Source: Isosphaeraceae bacterium (GTDB taxonomy: Bacteria > Planctomycetota > Planctomycetia > Isosphaerales > Isosphaeraceae). Taken from it: 64,000 nucleotides of DNA. This document shows positions 8,925 to 15,513 of this stretch, piece by piece; the stretch's first letter is position 1, and each line of letters opens with the position of its first letter. Made by a program: the position numbers and the translations under genes. The notes under the pieces are model-generated. The model made no database searches. It was not told where the DNA came from and saw only the letters and a program-made list of their open reading frames with translations. Location: assembly GCA_026004735.1 (NCBI GenBank), contig BPJS01000001.1, positions 310,001-374,000 of the forward strand. The letters run 5' to 3'.

Positions 8925-10009
8925 GGCTGGTCCTTCTGGGGGATGGGCGGCCAGTGGGCCAGCGCGTGGTGGAGGAGGGAGGCGAGGCGGGCGTGGGCGG
9001 TGGCGTTGGGGTGGTAGTCGTTGGGGGCGACGGCGAGGGTGTTGGGGTCGAGGCCGTCGAAGGCGTCGGAGAGGTCGATGATGAGGTCGAAGCCGGCGTT
9101 GCGGGCCAGTTGGAGGAGGGTTTGGGCGTCGTGGGGGCTGGGCCGTCCGACGCGGGGGATGAGGAAGTAGGCGGTGGGAATGCCGCGGCGACGGCATTCG
9201 GCGGTGATGGTCTCGTAGACGTGGGCGACGAGCTGGGTGCGGAGGGGTCGGAGGCGGTGGCGGAGGGTGGAGGGGTCGGAGGCGTCGTGGGGTTGGAGCT
9301 GGGCGCGTTGGAGGGTGGGGGCGTATTGGGGGGCGTCCCAGGCGAGGCCTAGGGGGAGGAGGCGGGCGAGGGTGCGTTCGTCCCAGCCGAGGTCGGCGGG
9401 TGTGGCCTGGTAGAGGAGGGCGTCGGGCTGGCAGTCCCAGCCGTTGAGCTGGAGGAAGTGTTCCCAGCGCTGGCCGGGGGCGTGGCCGGGGACGGCGAAG
9501 TTGAGGATTTGGATGGGGGCGGGCGTGGAGTCGTTGAGGGCGGCTTCGAGGAGGGGTTCGAAGCCGCGGCCGTCGGGGACGCCCCAGCCGGCGGCGATGG
9601 AGTCGCCGAGGAGGATCAAGCGGGTGGTACCGGGTGGTTTGGTCCAGGAGTCGACTTGGTCGCGGAGACCTTGGGGGGAGGTGGACCAAGTACCGTGGCG
9701 GGTGTGGAGGGAGAGGGAGGGGGTGAGGGCGTGTTGGCGGAGGTCGGGGACGGGGATGGCCAGGGGGCCGGCGGTGAAGGGTCGTCGGTGTTGACGGGGG
9801 CGGGTCTGGGCGAGGGAGTCGAGGCGTTGGCCGAGGTTGAGCAGGGTTTGGTAGTAGCCGGTTTCGTGGTGGGTGAGGTCGATGGCGTTGAGGCCGTTGT
9901 CGGTGAGGGTTTCGAGCAGGGGGGTGGTTGGTCCGGTGGGGAAGGAACCGATGGCCAGCAGGCCGAGGCTGATCCAGGTGTTGGGAGAGGGGAGGCGGTT
10001 GGAGATCAT
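8921..10009 (-). CDS. SGNH/GDSL hydrolase-like membrane-anchored protein (first copy)
   Basis: A 362-residue protein with a short N-terminal hydrophobic segment (TWISLGLLAIGSFP). It has a full block I motif, ILLGDSIAAGWGVPDGRGFE, and a C-terminal DYHPNATAHARL block V with Asp and His, so the Ser-Asp-His triad of SGNH esterases/acyltransferases appears complete. It follows the MBOAT gene by 24 bases and overlaps the second SGNH-like gene by four (ATGA). The two copies have the same layout and look like an old duplication: one keeps the catalytic GDS, the other has GAS. The likely role is transfer or removal of an acyl group on an extracytoplasmic polymer delivered by the MBOAT protein. Confidence 0.78.
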   Translation of the reverse strand: MISNRLPSPNTWISLGLLAIGSFPTGPTTPLLETLTDNGLNAIDLTHHETGYYQTLLNLGQRLDSLAQTRPRQHRRPFTAGPLAIPVPDLRQHALTPSLSLHTRHGTWSTSPQGLRDQVDSWTKPPGTTRLILLGDSIAAGWGVPDGRGFEPLLEAALNDSTPAPIQILNFAVPGHAPGQRWEHFLQLNGWDCQPDALLYQATPADLGWDERTLARLLPLGLAWDAPQYAPTLQRAQLQPHDASDPSTLRHRLRPLRTQLVAHVYETITAECRRRGIPTAYFLIPRVGRPSPHDAQTLLQLARNAGFDLIIDLSDAFDGLDPNTLAVAPNDYHPNATAHARLASLLHHALAHWPPIPQKDQP

Positions 10010-10033
10010 GGGGTGAGGAGGATGGGCTGAGTT

Positions 10034-11437
10034 TTAGGCGAAGGCGCGTTGGAAGAGGGCCAGCCATTCGGCCAGGGAGGGGCTGGACCAGAGGGACCAG
10101 AGGAGGCAGATGGTGGTGAGGGTGCCGGCGATTTTGAGGCTGCGGAGGGCGAGGGCTTTGGGGGTGCGCGCTAGGAGGGCAGCGCGGGCGGCGGGCTTGC
10201 GGCGGGCGTCGTGGAGGACGTTGACCATGACCAGGGAGCCGAGGATGGCCCAGAAGAGGGCGTCGGGGAGGGAGAAGCCCCAGGAGCCTCGGAGCCAGAA
10301 GGCCTGGTAGCCGTGCAAGGCCCAGGTGGTGAGGAAGACGATGGCGGTGGCGGTCAGGAGTGCGGCCTGGCGGGGCCAGCGTTTGAGTCGGAAGACGACA
10401 GGGTTGAAGACGACGCGGACCATGAAGTCTTTCCAGTAGATGTTGATGCGGCGCCAGTAGTCGGTGAAGCCGGTGGCCAGGAGGTAGTGGTGGTGGGTTT
10501 CGGGGAGCTGGTAGCCGAAGAGGTGGAGGATGCCGCAGGCCAGGTGGAACTGACCGGAGACGCGGAGGTAGAGCAGGTAGTTGGTGAAGAGGTAGATGGC
10601 GAGAGTGGCGGGGCTGTGGACGTCGGTGGGTGCGATCAGGAGGCGGTGGTAGACGAGGCGATAGAGGAGCAGGTGGAGGATGCCGCGGGTCATCATGGCC
10701 AGGCCGGCGCGCTGGATGGAGTGGATGTCGCGGGCGAGGAAGCCACGGCAGAAGGTGCGATAGTCGACGACGGGGAAATGGAGGAAGCAGGCGTTGGGGG
10801 GGAGGAAGAGGTAGGCGAGGCTGTCGCTGAGGGGTTCGGGGTGGCGGGCGTGTTTGAGTTCGTACATGTAGATGATGAGACGGAACATGACGAGGGAGGC
10901 GAGGACGGGCCAGACCAGGTCGGGGACGGGTGAGGGGATGAGGCCGGCGCGGGCTAGGGCGGCGGTGGAGGCGATGGCGATGAGGGTCAGGGCGCGGAGG
11001 GACCAGGGCCAGTTGGCGCGGGCGATGGCGAGCAGGGTGAGGGCGGCGGTGGCGACCAGGGCGGTCAGGATTGGGCCGAAGACGCCGGAGAGGGCCAGGA
11101 GGCCGAAGGCGGCCAGAGCGGGGCGTTTCCAGTGGTAGGGGAGGAGGTAGTGGATGGGGACGGCGATGAGCAGGAGGTTGCCGAGGTTGAACAGGGCGCG
11201 GCCCTCGATGCGGTAGATGCGGATCAGGGCGATGAGGAGGGCGAGGTGGGCGAAGATGACGAGGAAGGTGGGGAGGTGGCGTTGGCAGGTGGGGGGTTCG
11301 CCGTGGTAGAGGCCGTGGTGGGGGGGTGGGGGTTGGGCTGGGGAGCGAGGTGTGATGTGGGCGCGGACCAGTTCGGTGAACCGCTGGTGGGGAGCGCGAG
11401 GGGACGGGGTGGTGCGCGGCGTGAGCAGAGGGAACAC
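10034..11437 (-). CDS. MBOAT family membrane-bound O-acyltransferase (AlgI/DltB-like)
   Basis: A polytopic membrane protein of up to 467 residues with about ten hydrophobic segments starting near residue 57. TDYWRRINIYWKDFMVRVVF (325-344) corresponds to the FWRRWHITLSRWL block of AlgI/DltB proteins. His375 in TTWALHGYQAFWL is in the position of the invariant MBOAT histidine. Such proteins move acyl or aminoacyl groups through the membrane to a polymer outside. The GTG at 11437 is the only start found ahead of the hydrophobic part, but the first 55 residues are Pro-rich and poorly conserved in look, so the true start is unsure. The region also overlaps the tilS reading as it stands. First gene of the acylation cluster. 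Confidence 0.82.
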   Translation of the reverse strand: MFPLLTPRTTPSPRAPHQRFTELVRAHITPRSPAQPPPPHHGLYHGEPPTCQRHLPTFLVIFAHLALLIALIRIYRIEGRALFNLGNLLLIAVPIHYLLPYHWKRPALAAFGLLALSGVFGPILTALVATAALTLLAIARANWPWSLRALTLIAIASTAALARAGLIPSPVPDLVWPVLASLVMFRLIIYMYELKHARHPEPLSDSLAYLFLPPNACFLHFPVVDYRTFCRGFLARDIHSIQRAGLAMMTRGILHLLLYRLVYHRLLIAPTDVHSPATLAIYLFTNYLLYLRVSGQFHLACGILHLFGYQLPETHHHYLLATGFTDYWRRINIYWKDFMVRVVFNPVVFRLKRWPRQAALLTATAIVFLTTWALHGYQAFWLRGSWGFSLPDALFWAILGSLVMVNVLHDARRKPAARAALLARTPKALALRSLKIAGTLTTICLLWSLWSSPSLAEWLALFQRAFA

Positions 11438-12639
11438 GACGGACTGACGACCTCCGTGTCTGGATGATGGGACTGGGCCGGCGCGAGGGGACTGGCCGGA
11501 GGCTCCGCCGTGAGCCTGTGGGTCAGTCCGCCCAGTGAGGCGAACGAAGTGAGGGTTGGGGGGGGTATACCGCAGGCTCTGGATGTGGTCAACCCGGAGG
11601 CTCGGGGGTTGGTTCTGGGGGAGGGGGGGGTGGGGGAGAGGCGTTGGAGGAAGAGCTGGTCGGTGGTGGTGTGGGCGAGGATGGGGCCGGGCAGGTGGAG
11701 GGAGGAGGGTTTTGAGTGGATGAGTCGGGTGAGGCGGAGCCAGTGGGAGTGGGACATGGCGCGTTGAGGCCAGCCGGCGTGGCGCCAGGCGGCGCGGAGG
11801 ACTTCGGAGCGGAGGGTGGGGTGGAGGGAGCGGAGGGGAGGCAGGGGAGCGGCGAGGGTGGTGTGGGAGGTGGAGAAGGTTTGGCGGGCGAGGCGGTTGG
11901 CGAGGCGTTCGATCCAGCGGTGTTGGGCGTGGACCTGGCGGGCGAGGCGGATGAGGGCGTCGGCGATGCGGGGGTTGTAGTTTTGGGCCAGGGTGGGCAG
12001 GAGGATGTGGCGGATGTGGGCGCGGGTGTGGCGGGTGTCGAGGTTGGTGGGGTCTTCGCGCCAGGGTTGGTTGAGGGCGTGGAGGAAGGTGGTGAGCTGG
12101 TTGTGGTGGGTGTGGAGCAGGGGGCGGATGAGGGAGACGTTGGGGGCGAGGGTCCGGTGGCGGGGGATGCCGGTCAGGCCGCGGGGTCCGGTGCCGCGGA
12201 GGATGCGGTGGAGGATGGTTTCGGCGTGGTCGTCGCGGGTGTGGGCGGTGGCGATGGCGGCGGGGGTGCCGAGGCGTTGGGCGAGTTGGGCGAGCCAGTG
12301 GTAGCGGGCGCGGCGGGCGTCGGCCTCGAAGTGGTGGGGGCGGTGGGGTGCCCAGTGGCCGAGGTGGAAGGGGAGGTGGAGGGAGTGGGCCAGTTGGGCG
12401 ACGAAGTGGGCGTCGGCGTCGGCGTCGGGTCGGGCGTGGTGGTGGAGGTGGGCGACGGCGAGGTGGAGGTTGAGGGAGGGGGCGGCCTGGGCGGCGAGTC
12501 GGAGCAGGGCGACGCTGTCGGCGCCGCCGGAGACGGCCAGGATGAGGGGGCGGTGTGCCCAGCGAGCCAGGCAGGCGATGGCGCGGGGTGCCCAGTCTGG
12601 CGGGTTGGTGGGAGGGGGGTTGGGGCTGGGGGAGTTCAT
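11224..12639 (-). CDS. tilS: tRNA(Ile)-lysidine synthase, with probable frameshift near its 3' end
   Basis: TilS puts lysidine on C34 of tRNA-Ile(CAU) so that it reads AUA. The PP-loop ATP pyrophosphatase motif is clear (ILAVSGGADSVALL), as are HLHHHARPDADADAHF and TAHTRDDHAETILHRILRGTG. The ATG at 12639 places the motif normally; the frame's first ATG at 12750 would run into the divergent gene. From about 11640 the frame becomes low-complexity Pro/Ser/Thr and overlaps the MBOAT gene by 214 bases. Removing one base from the G8 run at 11623-11630 would instead end the protein at a TGA (11589-11591), giving 349 residues with no overlap, a usual length for the N-terminal type of TilS. That is the more natural gene. 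Confidence 0.85.
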   Translation of the reverse strand: MNSPSPNPPPTNPPDWAPRAIACLARWAHRPLILAVSGGADSVALLRLAAQAAPSLNLHLAVAHLHHHARPDADADAHFVAQLAHSLHLPFHLGHWAPHRPHHFEADARRARYHWLAQLAQRLGTPAAIATAHTRDDHAETILHRILRGTGPRGLTGIPRHRTLAPNVSLIRPLLHTHHNQLTTFLHALNQPWREDPTNLDTRHTRAHIRHILLPTLAQNYNPRIADALIRLARQVHAQHRWIERLANRLARQTFSTSHTTLAAPLPPLRSLHPTLRSEVLRAAWRHAGWPQRAMSHSHWLRLTRLIHSKPSSLHLPGPILAHTTTDQLFLQRLSPTPPSPRTNPRASGLTTSRACGIPPPTLTSFASLGGLTHRLTAEPPASPLAPAQSHHPDTEVVSPSCSLCSRRAPPRPLALPTSGSPNWSAPTSHLAPQPNPHPPTTASTTANPPPANATSPPSSSSSPTSPSSSP

Positions 12640-12667
12640 GGGGTCGGGGCCGAGGGGGACTAGGGGT

Positions 12668-12696
12668 TTGTCAGGGGCGGTCGGATTGGCTAACCT
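12668..12696 (+). promoter_or_regulatory. Possible sigma70-type promoter of the Cys-rich secreted protein gene
   Basis: TTGTCA (12668-12673), a 17-base spacer, then TAACCT (12691-12696), ending 59 bases before the ATG at 12756. The -35 is good and the -10 weak. A similar CTAA-centred -10 occurs in the site before the STAS gene (37489-37497). Confidence 0.33.
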
Positions 12697-12755
12697 AACC
12701 GGCAGACTGGCCTTAGTTTGCCCAGTCCACCAACACATTGAAGGAGACACCTTTG

Positions 12756-13214
12756 ATGCGACGACACGTTTTGAGTTTGGCGGCTGTGACGGCGTTTGGT
12801 CTGTTGGCGACGGCCGGCACGGCGGAGGCCTGTCATAAGAAGCGTTGCCATTGTGCGCCGGAGCCGGTTTGTGCGCCGGCGCCGGAGCCGGTGTGCATGC
12901 CGGAGCCGGTGTGTGAGCCGGAGCCGGTCTGTGCGCCGAAGAAGAAGTGTGGGTTGTTTGCGCGTAAGGGTCACGGTTGTGGCCATTTGTTCAAGAAGCG
13001 GGGTTGCTGCAAGCCGGAGCCGGTTTGCGGGCCGGTTCATTATGTGGTGACGGCGACGTATGTGCCGACGTATGCGGCGCCTCAGACGCATGCGGCCCCG
13101 CAGGCCGAGGCAGCGCCTGCGGCTCCGGCCAAGGCGATGCCGCAGGCGCCTGAGAAGACGGTTCCGCCGGCACCGGCGAAGGCGGCGCCGCAGGCTCCGT
13201 CGAAGCAGGGTTGA
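12756..13214 (+). CDS. Secreted Cys/Pro-rich protein with EPVC repeats
   Basis: A 152-residue protein starting at the ATG at 12756, preceded by AAGGAG at an ideal distance; an earlier TTG at 12738 lies before this site. Residues 1 to about 25 form a signal peptide (RRHVLSLAAVTAFGLL, cleavage near TAEA). The mature N-terminus repeats a PEPVC unit about every six residues, then has CGLFARKGHGCGHLFKKRGCC and one more EPVC, giving more than ten cysteines. The last 50 residues are Ala/Pro/Gln/Lys-rich. Short exported proteins of this Cys-spaced kind are known from Planctomycetes, where disulfide-rich cell-wall or surface proteins are suspected; no function is established. The gene is divergent from tilS and stands alone. 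Confidence 0.8.
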   Translation: MRRHVLSLAAVTAFGLLATAGTAEACHKKRCHCAPEPVCAPAPEPVCMPEPVCEPEPVCAPKKKCGLFARKGHGCGHLFKKRGCCKPEPVCGPVHYVVTATYVPTYAAPQTHAAPQAEAAPAAPAKAMPQAPEKTVPPAPAKAAPQAPSKQG

Positions 13215-13310
13215 GGAAGTCGAGGGCGACGGCTCCCTGTGTGAGGGGGGTTGTCGCGTGAGTGGTTGAGCGATTGCGATGGGCACGTCGGTTCGGGGGT
13301 GTGAGAGCCT

Positions 13311-13336
13311 CGGGCCGGCGTGCCCGTTGGTGTTTT
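13311..13336 (+). terminator. Weak hairpin followed by T-rich bases
   Basis: CGGGC (13311-13315) pairs with GCCCG (13322-13326) and is followed by ttggtgtttt. It lies about 100 bases past the Cys-rich protein gene and just before the methyltransferase. The stem is short, so this is tentative. Confidence 0.3.
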
Positions 13337-13355
13337 GGGGGTTAGACTGAGGTTT

Positions 13356-14321
13356 ATGGGAACGGGTGTGGAGCGAGAGCGGCTGAGTTTGAGGGGGCTG
13401 GTGGTCTGCCCTGGGTGTCGGGGCGTGTTGGAGGGGGATGAGCCAGGGGCGGCGCAGTGGGTGTGTGGGGGTTGTGGGCGGGTGGTGCCGGTGGTGGGTG
13501 GGGTGCCGCGGCTAGCGGCGGAGGGGTATGTTGCGTCGTTTGGTCGGCAGTGGAATCGGTATGACGTGGCGCGTCCGGAGGAGGATGAGGAGGTCTTTCG
13601 GGTCAAGACGGGATTGGATTTGGGGGAGGTGTCGGGGTGGTTGGTGTTGGATGCGGGGTGTGGGGGAGGGCGTTATGCGCGGTTGATGGGAGCGGCGGGG
13701 GCGCGGGTGGTGGGAGTGGATCTGAGTTCGGCGGTGGAGAAGGCGGCGTGGGTGTGTCGGGGTTTGCCGAATGTGCGGATTGTGCAGGGGGATTTGTTGG
13801 ATTTGGCGGTAGCGGATGGGGTGTTTGATTTGGTGGTGTCGATTGGGGTGTTGCACCACAGTTCGGATCCGCGGCGGGGGTTTAGGGAGATTGCGAGGAA
13901 GGTGAAGCGGGGAGGCCGGCTGGTGGTTTGGCTCTATCGGCGGAACACGCTGCCGCAGGAGGTGATCAACTGGGGGTTGCGGGCGGTGACGACGCGGTTA
14001 CCGGGAGGGGTTTTGGAGGGGTTGTCGGTGGGGTTGGGCGTTTTGGGGGGAGTGCCGGTGGTGAATCGGGTGCTGAACAAGGTGGTCAATTTTTCGAATC
14101 ATCGGGATTGGGAGCTGAGGGTTTGTGACAATTACGACTGGTATGCGCCGCGGTATCAGTCGCATCACACGGTGGAGGAGGTGAGGGGGTGGTTTGAGGA
14201 GGAGGGGTTTGGGGAGGTGGAGGAGTTGGGTCCGCTGCGGCGGGGTCGGGTTTATGAGTGGGCGTATCGGCACAATTTGATTGTGGGCAGTGGGGTGAAT
14301 CTGGTGGGTCGGCGGGTGTAG
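13356..14321 (+). CDS. Class I SAM-dependent methyltransferase with N-terminal zinc ribbon
   Basis: About 321 residues from the ATG at 13356 (a GTG at 13320 is the other option). The N-terminus has a Trm112/RlmA-like zinc ribbon, CPGC then CGGC about 22 residues later. Next is a linker with FGRQWNRYD, then a class I methyltransferase fold: VLDAGCGGGRYARLM (motif I), VVGVDLS (motif II), and FDLVVSIGVLHHSSDP (motif IV), followed by GGRLVVWLY. The FGxQW element and the overall order match methyltransferases acting on small molecules or surface glycans in polysaccharide clusters. The substrate is unknown. It sits alone between the Cys-rich protein and the isoprenoid genes. Confidence 0.82.
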   Translation: MGTGVERERLSLRGLVVCPGCRGVLEGDEPGAAQWVCGGCGRVVPVVGGVPRLAAEGYVASFGRQWNRYDVARPEEDEEVFRVKTGLDLGEVSGWLVLDAGCGGGRYARLMGAAGARVVGVDLSSAVEKAAWVCRGLPNVRIVQGDLLDLAVADGVFDLVVSIGVLHHSSDPRRGFREIARKVKRGGRLVVWLYRRNTLPQEVINWGLRAVTTRLPGGVLEGLSVGLGVLGGVPVVNRVLNKVVNFSNHRDWELRVCDNYDWYAPRYQSHHTVEEVRGWFEEEGFGEVEELGPLRRGRVYEWAYRHNLIVGSGVNLVGRRV

Positions 14322-14497
14322 GGGAGGGGAAAGTGGGTGGTGAGATGGACAAGGGGGGTGGGAATGTCCACAATGAGGTTTTGGGGTGGATGGAGGATGG
14401 TTTGCGGGGGGATGTGGTGGTTGGGGTGGGGTGGTGTGGTTCGGGGCCGACGGGCGGCCTTGGGTGAGTTGTGGGCTGGGCTGAGCGGCTCGGTCTG

Positions 14498-15448
14498 ATG
14501 GTCAAAAGGATGGCGCATACGGCGATGGGAACACCGGGGGGACGAGGGGGGTCTTGTTTGGCTGAGTATTTGGAGGCGAGTCGGCGCTGGGTGGATGCGG
14601 CGTTGGATCGGTATTTGCCGGAGGAGGGTTTGGGGTTGTCGGCGGGGTGTCCGCCGCGGCTGGCGGCGGCGATGCGGCATAGTGTGTTGGGGGGAGGGAA
14701 GCGGTTGCGTCCGGTGTTGGCGTTGCTGGCGGCGGAGGCGTGTGGAGGGGAGGTGGAGGCGGCGTTGCCGGTGGCGTGTGCGTTGGAGCTGGTGCATACG
14801 TACTCGCTGGTGCACGATGATTTGCCGGCGATGGATGATGATGATTTGCGGCGGGGGCGGCCGACGTGTCACAAGGCGTTTGACGAGGCGACGGCGATTT
14901 TGGCGGGGGATGCGTTGGCGACGTTGGCGTTTGAGATTTTGGCGCGGGAGGTTCGGCCAGGGGAGGTGGCGTTGGGATGTATTCGGGCGTTGGCCGAGGC
15001 AGCGGGTCCTGAGGGGATGGTGGGGGGACAGATGGCGGATTTGGAGGCGGAGGGACGGGTGGATGGGACGGTGGCGGAGTTGGAGGCGATCCACCGGCGT
15101 AAGACGGGGGCGTTGTTGCGTGCGGCGTTGCGGATGGGGGGTTTGGTGGGGGGTGGGACGCGGGAGCAGTTGGAGGCGTTGGATGGGTATGGTCGGGCGG
15201 TGGGGCTGGCGTTTCAGATTGTGGATGATTTGCTGGATGTGGAGGGCGACGAGGCGAAGCTGGGCAAGCGGGTGAAGAAGGATTTGGGACAGGGGAAGTG
15301 GACGTATCCGGGTTTGTTGGGTGTGGAGGCGAGTCGTGAGCGGGCGCGGGTTTTGGCGGCGGAGGGGGTGGCGGCGTTGGAGGGGTTTGGGGAGTCGGCC
15401 GATCGGCTTCGGCAGTTGGCGTGGGCGTTGTTGGAGCGGGAGAGTTAG
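14498..15448 (+). CDS. ispA: Polyprenyl (farnesyl/geranylgeranyl) diphosphate synthase
   Basis: A trans-prenyltransferase of about 316 residues that condenses IPP with allylic diphosphates. The first Asp-rich motif is DDLPAMDDDDLRRGRPTCH and the second is FQIVDDLLDVEGD; GGGKRLRPVL, AAGPEGMVGGQMADL and KTGALLRAAL are all in their usual places. The two-residue insertion in the first motif (DDxxxxD) is typical of bacterial short-chain FPP synthases. ATGs at 14498, 14510 and 14525, and a GTG at 14471, could each start the protein; none has a strong ribosome site, and 14498 is a compromise. It lies 65 bases before dxs, a common bacterial pairing that couples the first MEP-pathway step to chain elongation. 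Confidence 0.9.
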   Translation: MVKRMAHTAMGTPGGRGGSCLAEYLEASRRWVDAALDRYLPEEGLGLSAGCPPRLAAAMRHSVLGGGKRLRPVLALLAAEACGGEVEAALPVACALELVHTYSLVHDDLPAMDDDDLRRGRPTCHKAFDEATAILAGDALATLAFEILAREVRPGEVALGCIRALAEAAGPEGMVGGQMADLEAEGRVDGTVAELEAIHRRKTGALLRAALRMGGLVGGGTREQLEALDGYGRAVGLAFQIVDDLLDVEGDEAKLGKRVKKDLGQGKWTYPGLLGVEASRERARVLAAEGVAALEGFGESADRLRQLAWALLERES

Positions 15449-15513
15449 GGGGTAGTGGGACGGTTTGAGGGTGGTTTGAGGATGGAATTGGGGTGAAGAG
15501 GAGTCAGGGATCC

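Noticed and set aside
8925-10067. Upstream extension of the second SGNH-like gene
   Set aside because: Arg/Pro/His-rich shadow of the first SGNH gene; the ATGA overlap at 8921-8924 gives a natural start.
12860-12945. Short regular repeats that might be a CRISPR array
   Set aside because: The repeats are coding (EPVC units), too short and without unique spacers.
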